Source: Sphingomonas yunnanensis (GTDB taxonomy: Bacteria > Pseudomonadota > Alphaproteobacteria > Sphingomonadales > Sphingomonadaceae). From it: a DNA stretch of 64,000 nucleotides. Shown here in pieces: positions 8,457 through 16,766 of the stretch (the first letter of the stretch is position 1; the number at the start of each line of letters is the position of its first letter). The DNA lies in assembly GCF_019898765.1 (NCBI RefSeq), contig NZ_JAIOKB010000009.1:101820-165819 (forward strand). Reading direction: 5' to 3'. Below the pieces are notes generated by a model. It ran no database searches and was not told the DNA's origin. It saw only the letters and a program-made list of their open reading frames with translations. Made by a program: the position numbers and the translations under genes.

Positions 8457-8620
8457 GGCAGCGCTCCCCTTCGTGCTGCCACTGTTATTGCAGCGATTGG
8501 AGGATGCACAAGCGATGATCGCAAGTAAATCGGGTGCCGTCGTATTTTATTATTTACAATTACAGCCCGTTGCGTCCTGTTGGCCGACTCCTTCGCAGAG
8601 GCGAAGATTTGGAATGGAGC

Positions 8621-8830
8621 ATGCCGAAACCGACGAGTAGCACTGGTCAGGATCCTCTTTCGTACTATACGAGCAGGACCGTCGAGGAGCTTACCCGAAT
8701 CGAGAACAACGACGTCTCCGCCGAACAGGCCGAGCGCCACTGCATCTACAGCCGTCTAGTGTTCGCGATCGTCGCGGACGCGTTCAACGGGAACAAGAAG
8801 GGCCCGAACGGCACTTATCCAGGGCGGGTT
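8621..8830 (+). pseudogene. Truncated duplicate of the deaminase-fold gene
   Basis: The frame MPKPTSSTGQDPLSYY... contains AEQAERHCIYSRLVFAIVAD and FNGNKKGPNGTYP, which match the N-terminus of the gene at 9277 (DQAERHRIYSLLTMALVRAY, WNGNKFGAEGDYP) position by position. Similarity stops near 8830 and the frame closes at 8887 with unrelated residues (SSRARDQACVAPAHIY). The zinc-binding core is missing, so it cannot work as a deaminase. It is divergent from the molybdenum hydroxylase gene, like an intact first gene of that cluster, and abuts a phosphatase remnant on the other strand, which points to a deletion. Confidence 0.75.
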
Positions 8831-9071
8831 GGCCAAAGCTCGCGCGCGCGCGATCAAGCATGCGTTGCGCCTGCGCATATTTACTGATTGTATCCACGCG
8901 GTACTCGGCAGCCGTCTTAAACCAGAGGACACCGGTAAGCCGCTCGTGCGCATCGCGCTGCATCGTCGGCGCTAGCGCTGCCGGCACGACCGGAGTGCCA
9001 GTCTGCTAGGCACCGGCTGTCGCTGTCGCAAGCAGAAGCGGTAAACAGATTCCGACGGCCTTGAGTCCCAT
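8784..9071 (-). pseudogene. Remnant of a lipoprotein e(P4)-type 5'-nucleotidase/acid phosphatase
   Basis: Reading from the ATG at 9071 gives a signal peptide (MGLKAVGICLPLLLATATAG), then an in-frame TAG, then PAALAPTMQRDAHERLTGVLWFKTAAEYRVDTISKYAQAQRMLDRA (shown in part). The LWFKTAAEYR and Y..AQ.MLDRA pattern is that of the start of secreted HAD-type acid phosphatases of the e(P4) family. The catalytic DxDxT region is absent because homology ends at about 8820, where the truncated deaminase copy ends on the other strand. Both the nonsense codon and the truncation show it is dead. Confidence 0.65.
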
Positions 9072-9276
9072 GCCGCTTCCCCATCTGTTCGCCCTGGTCG
9101 CTCTCTTCAAGCGACTCATCGCGGGAAAAACTTCCGTCAATTACGTATTCAATGCAACTTTAGACTTTATACGAGCTGGTGCTTGTTCAATTCGCAAATT
9201 GGACCAAGCGCGCTTCATCTATCGCCGGCCCAGTTATAAGGTTATCGTCGTCTGACGACACATCAGGAGATCGACC

Positions 9277-10347
9277 ATGGCCGACGCTCTTCCGCCAGGA
9301 ATCAAGCCCACCGACGGCCTCGCCCATTACTGGGCGAAGCCGCTAAGCGATCTGGCGAAGGTCGACACCGCGGCCGTGGCCACAGATCAGGCCGAGCGGC
9401 ACCGCATCTACTCTCTCCTGACGATGGCGCTCGTCAGGGCATATTGGAACGGCAACAAGTTCGGGGCGGAAGGCGATTATCCCACGCGCCCTTCGCAAAA
9501 AAAGAGAAACGGTTCCTATGAAGGAGAGCGCATCGGAGATCGCGCCAGCGAACGGTACATCGGGCACAATATCGCGTGCATCGCGGTCGACGAGAACGGC
9601 GAGATCATCGACTTCGAGTTCAACCACAACGAGCTGTACAACAGCTCGGCCGAACACGCTGAGTCGCGACTCATTCGCCGCATTTTCACGCTCAACCAAG
9701 CCTACAACCATTGGCAGACGCTCGCGGAAGGTGATCTTGCCGACATCGCATATTCGAACGTCTTCAACGGCGTGACGATCTACACAAGTCTCGAGTCCTG
9801 CGCTCAGTGCTCCGGCGTCATGACGCTCGCGAGCTGCCTGCGAGTCGTCTACCTGCAGAGTGATCCCGGACAGTATCTCGTCGGCAACCTCCTTTACAAT
9901 CTAAGCCGGCCGCAACCCGCGCCAGCGTTCTTCTCAACCGCCGAGGCGCTACGGCCCAAGCCCACGGCCAAATACTGGGCTCCCGAACCGCTCGGCGCCG
10001 ATCTATTTGGTTTTGAATACAAGGCACAACTCGACACAGCATATTCCGCTTTCCTCAAGTCGGGTCAGGATGAACCGCAGGCGATGTTCTGGGTGTCGCC
10101 CGATGGTGCGAAGAAGAAGCGACCGGACAGCCTAACGTCGTTCCTGTGTACCGACGCGGCGCGCGATATCTACGGTGCCGCTGCGGAGGAGTTCGGATCG
10201 CTTGTGCCGACACACAAGACGTTCAAGCCGCCGCGGAGCGACGGCGAGGTCGAAGCGGTGAAGAGCAACGAGGAAGCGCTCGATCACGCCCGGGCCTTCC
10301 TGCGGCATGCCGTTAAAGAGGCCAGACGGGGCACGCCGCACCGCTGA
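9277..10347 (+). CDS. Cytidine/deoxycytidylate deaminase-fold protein
   Basis: The 356-aa protein contains the two halves of the zinc-dependent deaminase active site: HAE (SAEHAESRLIRR, near residue 126) and a C-x-x-C element (SLESCAQCSGVM, near residue 173) with the usual YTSLE(P/S)C lead-in. The catalytic Glu of HAE is present. The family hydrolytically deaminates cytosine, guanine, adenine or related amino-heterocycles. About 100 residues before and 150 after the core have no recognised fold, so it is longer than free nucleoside deaminases. AGGAG lies about 9 nt before the ATG. Its divergent placement beside a molybdenum hydroxylase suggests a shared heterocycle pathway, but the substrate is unknown. 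Confidence 0.8.
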   Translation: MADALPPGIKPTDGLAHYWAKPLSDLAKVDTAAVATDQAERHRIYSLLTMALVRAYWNGNKFGAEGDYPTRPSQKKRNGSYEGERIGDRASERYIGHNIACIAVDENGEIIDFEFNHNELYNSSAEHAESRLIRRIFTLNQAYNHWQTLAEGDLADIAYSNVFNGVTIYTSLESCAQCSGVMTLASCLRVVYLQSDPGQYLVGNLLYNLSRPQPAPAFFSTAEALRPKPTAKYWAPEPLGADLFGFEYKAQLDTAYSAFLKSGQDEPQAMFWVSPDGAKKKRPDSLTSFLCTDAARDIYGAAAEEFGSLVPTHKTFKPPRSDGEVEAVKSNEEALDHARAFLRHAVKEARRGTPHR

Positions 10348-10582
10348 CGAGCGGTCCCCGCACATCGCAAGCGTAGCGTGTACACGCCGCCCCACCGAGA
10401 GAGCCCGCTTCCTTCCGGCACGCTGATTCTCGCGACGGGGCCGCGCGATCGGACTGCCGAAGGAGGAGCTTAAGACTCAAACGGCGCCCACACCGAAGCG
10501 CAGCGCCTGTTGCACGAGCCCGTCTATACGTTTCGCTCCACAAAGCCCGACGTCTGCTAGCCATTACCTTCAGCCATGGCGA

Positions 10583-10635
10583 TGTCGCAAAAGCAGCGAC
10601 ATACGCGATGCTCGAAACTCAGGAGTCGTGCGACA
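10583..10635. repeat. 53-bp TGTCGC...GCGACA element (copy 2)
   Basis: It begins TGTCGCAAAAGCAGCG and ends GTCGTGCGACA. It aligns along most of its length with 1517-1569, and with it brackets the 9-kb oxidative cluster. End symmetry matches the res-like unit beside the recombinase at position 206. Confidence 0.5.
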
Positions 10636-10700
10636 CCCAACCTGAACGAGCGGCAGTTAAGCCTCCGCCGTTCTCCAAAGCGGCCATTCCGGTTTCCACC

Positions 10701-10793
10701 CTCGGCAGGCGCTCGGGCCCCTCCCCTGCCTCCTGAACGAATGGCTGGTTTTCCGGCCGACCGCCCGATAGCGGACGGGCAGCTATCCACCCG
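10701..10793. repeat. Dispersed intergenic repeat, copy A
   Basis: This roughly 93-bp block contains CAGGCGCTCGGGCCCCTCCC, CTGAACGAATGGCTGG and GCGGACGGGCAGCTATCCAC. It closely matches 45897-45988 in both order and spacing. The tail GCGGACAGGCTTGCTATCCA also recurs at 11940-11963. It is non-coding and of unknown origin. Confidence 0.7.
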
Positions 10794-10917
10794 ACCCTTT
10801 CAGAACAGCAGCGTCTTCCGCCGCGCGACTAGCCGCCCTCTGACAACGTTGCAAAAAGCAAAAGACGGAAGGATATCGATATCCTATGGATATCCTCCCG
10901 CGAGAGTTACAGCCACA

Positions 10918-10980
10918 GGGCGAGCGGGCGAGCGGGCGAGCGGGCGAGCGGGCGAGCGGGCGAGCGGGCGAGCGGGCGAG
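10918..10980. repeat. 8-bp tandem repeat, about 7.9 copies
   Basis: The unit GGGCGAGC repeats without error across 63 bp just downstream of the SIMPL-domain gene. Perfect short repeats like this are prone to copy-number change by slippage. Confidence 0.95.
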
Positions 10981-11009
10981 CTGATCAACCGGGTAGTTGT
11001 GAATGCGGC

Positions 11010-11771
11010 TCAACCTGCAATTGCGTAGGTGACGTATACCTGTGCACGGGTTTCAATTGGAGCGGGCCGTGTGTCAAGCGTCACAGGCGACATCGCGGGT
11101 GGGGGCGGGGGCGGAGGCGGCGGAGGAGCGCCTACGCGTTGCAAAGAACCGGCTGTATTCTGTTCGTAGCTGGCCTGGTCGCGTACAGCTGTGATTTCGC
11201 CCAGGCGCACCCGGGCACCGCTGGCGAGCGCTGCGGCTCGGCGGCGCGCATCTTCAAAGGCTGCTGCGTTGGCGCGCGCCTGCGCTGCCTGAGGGTCTGA
11301 CAGAAGGAAGCCTTGCACGCGCGCGTCGCTTGCACCGAGGCGTGCTGCGAGCGCAGCCGCAGTCGCCGCCTTTTCCACGGCGGGCGTGCGTACGCGCATC
11401 TGCATCGTAGCAATATAGCCTACTACTGCGCAGTCCCCGCTGCTCAGCCGCGGCTGCGCACCATAATTGTTCTGGCCGCTGCATGTCGGGCCACGCGCCT
11501 CGATTAAAACCACCTCACTAGTGGTAATCTCGCTCCCCAAGCCCAGATAGCCAGCGACGCCCTCCGTCACTGCGCGTTGCTTCACCGCAATGTCGCGCGT
11601 CGCTGCGTCGGGAGTTGGCCCTTCGCCTCGCAGATAGGCTACTAACGTCGCAAGGTCGGGCGGCGTCCGTACCGCGGCAGTGCCAGTCACCTGGATCGTT
11701 CGCTCCGCCGGCGCTTGCACAAGCCCAGACTGTGGCGCAATCGCAATAGACAGGGCGAGCAGCGACTTCAT
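11010..11771 (-). CDS. SIMPL (DUF541) domain secreted protein
   Basis: The 253-aa protein starts at the ATG at 11771, which follows a strong AAGGAGG. Residues 1-20 (MKSLLALSIAIAPQSGLVQA) form a signal peptide. The mature part opens with ERTIQVTGTAAVRTPPDLAT, the typical first strand of SIMPL proteins, and contains AAALAARLGASDARVQGFLLSD and ANAAAFEDARRRAAALASGA, matching the helix that precedes the second b-layer. Near the C-terminus there is a PPPPPPPPPP run and then a closing strand. SIMPL proteins are periplasmic or membrane-associated with poorly defined roles, possibly in oxidative stress. It stands alone here. Confidence 0.88.
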   Translation of the reverse strand: MKSLLALSIAIAPQSGLVQAPAERTIQVTGTAAVRTPPDLATLVAYLRGEGPTPDAATRDIAVKQRAVTEGVAGYLGLGSEITTSEVVLIEARGPTCSGQNNYGAQPRLSSGDCAVVGYIATMQMRVRTPAVEKAATAAALAARLGASDARVQGFLLSDPQAAQARANAAAFEDARRRAAALASGARVRLGEITAVRDQASYEQNTAGSLQRVGAPPPPPPPPPPAMSPVTLDTRPAPIETRAQVYVTYAIAG

Positions 11772-12056
11772 GGAGCGTCCTCCTTGGATCATACCGCAGC
11801 ATCGACGCACCTCGGCTGCGTAACAACCCAATGCGACCAATCTTGCGATGATCGTACGACCTAGGCGCCTTCATTATAAGCGCCGATCGATATTCGTGAC
11901 CTCGATCTCACAAGGCGGTTGCCGCGCGGGAGGTCAAACGCGGACAGGCTTGCTATCCACCCGACGTAGGCTCCCGCCTCCTCCGCCGATCGCGGGACGA
12001 CATACGGTTGTTGCGGCGGCTGCCCGGACGCGAAAAGATCCCTGTCGTCCGTTTCA
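11772..12056. other. Short gap with repeat tail
   Basis: This region lies upstream of the SIMPL gene and downstream of the YhaN-like gene. It contains GCGGACAGGCTTGCTATCCA (11940-11959), a copy of the tail of the dispersed repeat at 10701-10793. No gene is seen. Confidence 0.5.
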
Positions 12057-14690
12057 TTACAAGTCGTTCGTCAGGCTGACCCGATTGCCAAGATGCCGGA
12101 AGGCGCGATCGCGGCAGGTGAGCAAAATGACCTGCATCCTCGTGGCCGCCTCTGTCAGGATCTCGGTCATGAGATCGAGGCGCGAATCGTCCGAGTAGAC
12201 CAGCGGGTCGTCCAGGATCAGCGACACCGGCACTCCCTGCTCGAGCAGCATGTCGGCAAAAGCAAGCCGGGTGAGGACCGCCAGCTGCTCCTGAGTACCC
12301 TTAGACAGATCTGCACAATTCTCGCCAAGGCCGCCGCGCGCGATGGCCGCCAAGCCGAGATCGTCACCGAAGCTTGGCTCGGAGCCGGGCAACAGCCGCT
12401 CGATGTGCCGACGTGCACGCCGCGCTACCGGCCCGACGAACGTCCGTGATGTCTCGGCGCATGCGCTCTCCAGCGTGTCGCGAAGCAGCTTCAGCGTCTC
12501 GGCTGCCTGCGTCACACGTGCCAAGTTGGCAGCTGCGGCCTCCGCCTCTTCACGCGCGACTGCGGCGCGGTCGGCCAGCCCCTTGCCGCCTTCAGCCTCG
12601 ATCCGCGCCTCGAGCCCGGCGATCGCCTTCTCGAGGTCGGCACGCTGCGTCCGGGCGACCTCGACCCGCTTGTCCAGCAGTCCGATCTGCCGCTCGATCG
12701 TTACGACGTCGAGCGCGGTCGCCGCGCGCTCAGCATCCTGCAGGTTGACCATCGCTGCCGCCTCCTGCTGGCGTGCGGCGCGCAGAGTGTCTTCGAGCGA
12801 GGCCAGTTCAGGCTTTGCTTCCAAGGTGGCAAGCTGTGCCGCAGCGTTGAGCGCATCCCGCTCAGCGCCAGCCTCCTGCACCATCAGCGGAGCATTTCGC
12901 GCGTCCATCTCGCGCAACTGCTCGGAGGCCACCGCATCGACACCTTCCGCCCTTGCGAGCGCCGTATCCGCCCCGCCCGCTGCGACCGTCAATGCCTCAA
13001 CGTCTGTACTCTCGTCACTCACCTCCCCTTCCGCGCCTCCCTGCAATCCGGCTAGGAAGAGCTTCAGGGCCGATGCACCCGCCTCTATCGCGAGCAGCGG
13101 CACGGCAGGCGTAATCCCACCGATGCGCGCCTCGAGCGTACGAAGGTTGGCAACCGCATCTCGCACGGCCTCGTTGCGAACGCGAGCCGCAGCAACACTC
13201 TCCACCCCGTGCTCAGCCAGCCCCGCGTTCAGATCATCGATCGCGTTGGCGAGTACCGTCTCGGCGCCTTGCAATCCGAGCGGAGGGCGGATGATCAGTT
13301 CGGCATTGCCAAGTCGGATGCGCGTCTCGCGAGACAGCATCTGGTCTCCACGCTCCGCCGCAGCTCCGTCGATCGTCAGACCGCTGACATCGCCGGCAAT
13401 CTCGAGCCGCGTGGCACCGGCATCGACGGCCGCCCGCGCCTTGTCGACGGCACGTTGGCGTTCTTCGAGGGCCTTGATGACGGTGGTCGGGATCACTGCG
13501 GTCGCGAGCTGCCGCGTTGCGTCGTATTCGGCCTCCAGCACAACCAGCTCAGCATGTCGCCGTTGTGCCTCGCCGATCGCAACCCAGCGCTCGCGCTCGG
13601 CAGCGCGTGTCCGGGCAGCGCCAAGCGCAGCATGCGCGTTTCGCCGATTGTCACGAGCACTAACCAGAAGGTCACGGGCTGTCGCCGCCCGCTCCTGGGC
13701 GGCAGCCAACTCCCCAACCAGACTGGATCGGCTTTCCCGTGCCTTGTTGAGCGCCGTAGCCGTGTCGCCGACAGCTTTACGGACGGTTGCGAGGCGGGAC
13801 GCGAGGTCCTCGAGGGCCCCGACGCGGTCGATAAGGCGGCGCTGCTCGGCGCGCCGTGTTTCGAGCAGCTGAGCTGCAGACCGCGCCACGTCGAGCTGGC
13901 CTGCCAGCGCCCGACGCTGGTCGGCATCGGTCGTGTCAGCAAGATCGCGGTTGAGCACCTTCAGCCTTGCTCGCGCGGCCTCGAGCTCGGAGAAGCCTTG
14001 CTCGAGTGCGGCAAGCCGGCTCATCGCCTCGCTCGAGGTGCGCTGCGTGGCGTCATGCTCGTCGCGGGCGGCGAGCTGGCGACCGGTCGGGCGGCCGCTG
14101 TTAGTCCAGTATTCCGCGAACTGGCTGTCGATGCGGGGGCGAACACGCTGGTAGGCGGCCCCGCCCATGATCGTGCCCACCTCGGCTTCCAGGGTCGCGC
14201 GCACACTGTCGCGCACGATCTCACCCGGCGCTGTCACCTCGAGAGCCTGCCCCTGCCCAACCCAAAGCAGGCCGAGCGCCCCGTGCGCGGCCACATCGCC
14301 GCCTTGGCTGGTGTCGCGACGCGCACCGAGCAGCGCTTGCAGCTGCGCCTCGGCGTCCTCGCCCTGCGCGCGCCCCTTCGGTCCGCGCACCTCGACCGAA
14401 GCACTCTTCAGGAAGCGCTTGCTGACCGCCCACTCCTCACCCTTTGCCTCGAAGCCGATGTCAATCTGAGGGGCGACGGCCTCACCGTAAGGCGCATAGC
14501 TACGAGCGAGCCGGTTGGCGGTGTTGTGCCGGATGAAGAAAGCGGCACGCATCGCTTCCAGCAGCGTCGACTTGCCGGTCTCGTTAGGCTCGATGATGAC
14601 GTTGAGCCCATCGGTCAGGCCGTCGAGCACGAAAGGATCGCGGTATTTGCGGAAAATGGAAAGCGCGATGCGTCGAATCCGGAGGCTCAT
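12057..14690 (-). CDS. YhaN/SbcC-like AAA ATPase with coiled coils
   Basis: The 877-aa protein has an SMC/Rad50-type split ATPase. The N-terminus (MSLRIRRIALSIFRKYRDPF) leads to a Walker A variant EPNETGKSTLLEA near residues 33-45. The middle is a long Ala/Glu/Arg-rich coiled coil. The C-terminus carries the signature DLSKGTQEQLAVLTRLAFAD and Walker B VSLILDDPLVYSDD. It overlaps its partner by 4 bp (ATGA at 14687-14690), so the two are translated together. By analogy with SbcC/Rad50 it would use ATP to control the nuclease subunit in DNA end processing. The YhaN assignment rests on the GTQEQL signature and DDPLV form of Walker B. Confidence 0.9.
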   Translation of the reverse strand: MSLRIRRIALSIFRKYRDPFVLDGLTDGLNVIIEPNETGKSTLLEAMRAAFFIRHNTANRLARSYAPYGEAVAPQIDIGFEAKGEEWAVSKRFLKSASVEVRGPKGRAQGEDAEAQLQALLGARRDTSQGGDVAAHGALGLLWVGQGQALEVTAPGEIVRDSVRATLEAEVGTIMGGAAYQRVRPRIDSQFAEYWTNSGRPTGRQLAARDEHDATQRTSSEAMSRLAALEQGFSELEAARARLKVLNRDLADTTDADQRRALAGQLDVARSAAQLLETRRAEQRRLIDRVGALEDLASRLATVRKAVGDTATALNKARESRSSLVGELAAAQERAATARDLLVSARDNRRNAHAALGAARTRAAERERWVAIGEAQRRHAELVVLEAEYDATRQLATAVIPTTVIKALEERQRAVDKARAAVDAGATRLEIAGDVSGLTIDGAAAERGDQMLSRETRIRLGNAELIIRPPLGLQGAETVLANAIDDLNAGLAEHGVESVAAARVRNEAVRDAVANLRTLEARIGGITPAVPLLAIEAGASALKLFLAGLQGGAEGEVSDESTDVEALTVAAGGADTALARAEGVDAVASEQLREMDARNAPLMVQEAGAERDALNAAAQLATLEAKPELASLEDTLRAARQQEAAAMVNLQDAERAATALDVVTIERQIGLLDKRVEVARTQRADLEKAIAGLEARIEAEGGKGLADRAAVAREEAEAAAANLARVTQAAETLKLLRDTLESACAETSRTFVGPVARRARRHIERLLPGSEPSFGDDLGLAAIARGGLGENCADLSKGTQEQLAVLTRLAFADMLLEQGVPVSLILDDPLVYSDDSRLDLMTEILTEAATRMQVILLTCRDRAFRHLGNRVSLTNDL

Positions 14691-15802
14691 GCCGCGTCCT
14701 GCCCACGCTGATGTTCCACGAACAAGCGCTCGAGCGCCCGCCTGGCGGTGTCGCCGCCGCTGCCACCCGCCTCAATCAAGGTCATCAGCTTTGCCGCGGC
14801 CGTGCCGATCATGCCTTCTACCCGCAGGTCCGCCAGATCCTGTTCGCTGGGTCGACCGACGAGATCGTCGGCGGTGACCGCCAGATGGCGGAGGCGATGG
14901 CGAAGATCATTGTCGAGGCGGGACAGGATCGCGATCTTGTCGGAAAGGCTGACGATGCCGGAAAGGTAGAGCTGCAACAGGGTCGCCGATGGCTCTACTT
15001 GTGCAAGCAGCCGGTCGCATTCGGCGGCGAAGCCTTCCGCGTCGACGACCGTCCACGACCGCGTCAGCCACTGGAACCTGCCAGTGCGGATCGGTGACAC
15101 CGACGGCTCTACCGTTCCCTCAAGCGTCACGAGCAGCGCATAGCCCGGCTCATCACGCTGGAAGCGATCAGTTTCCGGCGTGCCCGAGTACCAGGTGCGC
15201 ACGTCGACCCGGAGGGTCCCGTGCCAGTCTCCAAGCGCAAGATAGTCGAGGCTCGAGCGCTGGGCGCGGTCGGGCGCGATCTGGTTCTGCGCCTCCCCGC
15301 GGGACGAGAAGTCCCGGATCGAGCCGTGCGCCAGGCCGACGCGCAAGCTCGCGCCCGGCGTCTCCATCGTGTCGAACAACCCGGTCGGATCGTCGAGATT
15401 ATGCCGGTGGGTCAGCGGCGCCGGTAGCAGCCACTGCCCGGGCGCCAGCTCGCACGGCACCGGCTCGGTGAGGATGCGGATATTGGTGGCGCCTTTGGCG
15501 CGCACGCGATCCCACAAGCCGCTGTTGCGAGCGAAGTCGTGATTGCCGGGCAGCAACCACCAGGTACAGGCGTAGCGCTGCATTCGCGACACCGCCTGCA
15601 CGATCACGCGGTCTTCCGGTCCCTCGGTATCGAACACATCGCCGGCGACCAGTACGTGCGCAACGTCATGCTCGGCTGCCGCCTTACCGATCGCGTCGAT
15701 CGCATCGAACCGCGCCTCGCTGAGAGCAGCGCGTACGTCGCTGTCGAAGCGGCCGTAAGGCTTGCCGAGTTGCCAGTCGGCTGTGTGGACCAGGCGTAGC
15801 AT
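14687..15802 (-). CDS. YhaO/SbcD-like DNA repair exonuclease
   Basis: This is a 371-aa calcineurin-type metallophosphoesterase. The phosphoesterase motifs are all present: VHTADWQLGK (D and H of motif I), VAGDVFDTEGPED (motif II), LPGNHDF (motif III), VGLAHGSI and LALGDWHG (motifs IV and V). These bind two metal ions, usually Mn, for cutting DNA phosphodiester bonds. The order nuclease then ATPase with a 4-bp overlap is the usual SbcD/SbcC and YhaO/YhaN arrangement. The complex would trim blocked or hairpin DNA ends. Confidence 0.91.
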   Translation of the reverse strand: MLRLVHTADWQLGKPYGRFDSDVRAALSEARFDAIDAIGKAAAEHDVAHVLVAGDVFDTEGPEDRVIVQAVSRMQRYACTWWLLPGNHDFARNSGLWDRVRAKGATNIRILTEPVPCELAPGQWLLPAPLTHRHNLDDPTGLFDTMETPGASLRVGLAHGSIRDFSSRGEAQNQIAPDRAQRSSLDYLALGDWHGTLRVDVRTWYSGTPETDRFQRDEPGYALLVTLEGTVEPSVSPIRTGRFQWLTRSWTVVDAEGFAAECDRLLAQVEPSATLLQLYLSGIVSLSDKIAILSRLDNDLRHRLRHLAVTADDLVGRPSEQDLADLRVEGMIGTAAAKLMTLIEAGGSGGDTARRALERLFVEHQRGQDAA

Positions 15803-15880
15803 GGAAGCTTTCTGGCGTTGTGGACCATGGGTGTCGAGCGAGGCGTCCTGCCAGCTCCCCTACCCCGCGACCGCGCGCGA

Positions 15881-16267
15881 TCAGCGGATCCCAACAACCT
15901 TCACCCCGACGGCATCGGCAATCTTCTTCCAGCTCTGGTCACTCGTCCACGCGGGCAAGCCGTCGCGCCGTGCGAGTGCCAGGCAGAAGCGATCGCCAAG
16001 GCTGAGCCCCGCTTCGGCTGTCGCCACCCGCAGCCGACCAGCGATCTGCGCTAGCGCCTTTTCGGCCGGCACCACCGTCAGCGGTAGTGGATCAAGCATG
16101 GCATCCACCTCGCGCTCGGGCATACCGGCATGGACGAAATGGCTGATCACCTCGGCATAGTTGACGCTGCTCACCCGCGCCCCGCCGATCTCCGCCGCCA
16201 CCTTCGCCGCTCCACGTTCACCTTTCAGCATCGCAATGATCGCAGACGCGTCCAGCACCACGCTCAT
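15881..16267 (-). CDS. vapC: VapC-type PIN-domain ribonuclease toxin
   Basis: The 128-aa protein has PIN-domain acidic residues in order: D6 (VVLDASAII), E in NYAEVISHF, D in LSLGDRFCLALA and D in AWTSDQSW. They form the Mg-binding site of VapC ribonucleases, which typically cut tRNA or rRNA. Its ATG overlaps the antitoxin stop by 4 bp (16264-16267). Expression is probably controlled by the antitoxin-toxin complex binding upstream. Confidence 0.91.
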   Translation of the reverse strand: MSVVLDASAIIAMLKGERGAAKVAAEIGGARVSSVNYAEVISHFVHAGMPEREVDAMLDPLPLTVVPAEKALAQIAGRLRVATAEAGLSLGDRFCLALARRDGLPAWTSDQSWKKIADAVGVKVVGIR

Positions 16268-16509
16268 TCGCCACTGTCCTCCCGACGGCGGGCAAGAAAT
16301 GCCTCAACGGACGCGTCGGGGTTGCCGCCGGTGTACTGCTTGGCCAGCGCCTGAGCACGTGCCACGGCCTGGCTCGCCGTCCGCAGAACCACACCATATT
16401 CGGTTTCATCGAGGTAGACCGCACCACCGCCACTCAGACCAAGTCGCTTCCGAACGTCGGCCGGCAGGCTCATGCGCCCATTAGGCGTTATGTTGATTTG
16501 AAGGGTCAT
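16264..16509 (-). CDS. vapB: AbrB/MazE-fold antitoxin (VapB type)
   Basis: The 81-aa protein from the ATG at 16509 begins MTLQINITPNGRMSLPADVR, the swapped-hairpin AbrB DNA-binding fold, followed by KRLGLSGGGAVYLDETEYG. The C-terminal helix (ARAQALAKQYTGGNPDASVE) would bind and block the toxin. It is the first gene of the pair and is coupled to vapC by a 4-bp overlap. A longer upstream frame exists but reads as non-coding (cysteine-rich, no homology). Confidence 0.9.
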   Translation of the reverse strand: MTLQINITPNGRMSLPADVRKRLGLSGGGAVYLDETEYGVVLRTASQAVARAQALAKQYTGGNPDASVEAFLARRREDSGE

Positions 16510-16766
16510 ACTGATACCGCCGGCCTCGTGGATCACGCACCCGCAACATAGGCAGCATGACCGCGTGCAGCAACGGCCAGGTAGACGCGGCATCGGCTTG
16601 CCCACGTGCCACTGACGAGCCAGCATGACACGCCGCCATGCTGATGGCGGATGTGCCACGACAGCAGGTACCTTTTAGGTGTACCTTATGAAGACCGGCA
16701 AACGGCTGGTGCTTTATAGGCCGTCCGGCCACGCAAAAAGGACCGGACCAATAAGCACCACGTATT

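Larger units (their letters stand above)
10348..11009. other. Repeat-filled gene-less stretch
   Basis: No gene is supported. The stretch holds a TGTCGC...GCGACA element (10583-10635), a copy of a dispersed intergenic repeat (10701-10793), a palindrome GGATATCGATATCC (10871-10884) followed by GGATATCC (10888-10895), and an 8-bp tandem repeat (10918-10980). Confidence 0.7.

Noticed and set aside
10918..10980. Possible CRISPR array
   Set aside because: The unit is 8 bp without spacers. No direct repeats with regular unique spacers were seen anywhere in the window.
13209..14711. 500-codon plus-strand frame opposite the YhaN-like gene
   Set aside because: It lacks any motif, while the minus strand has Walker A, signature and Walker B in order.
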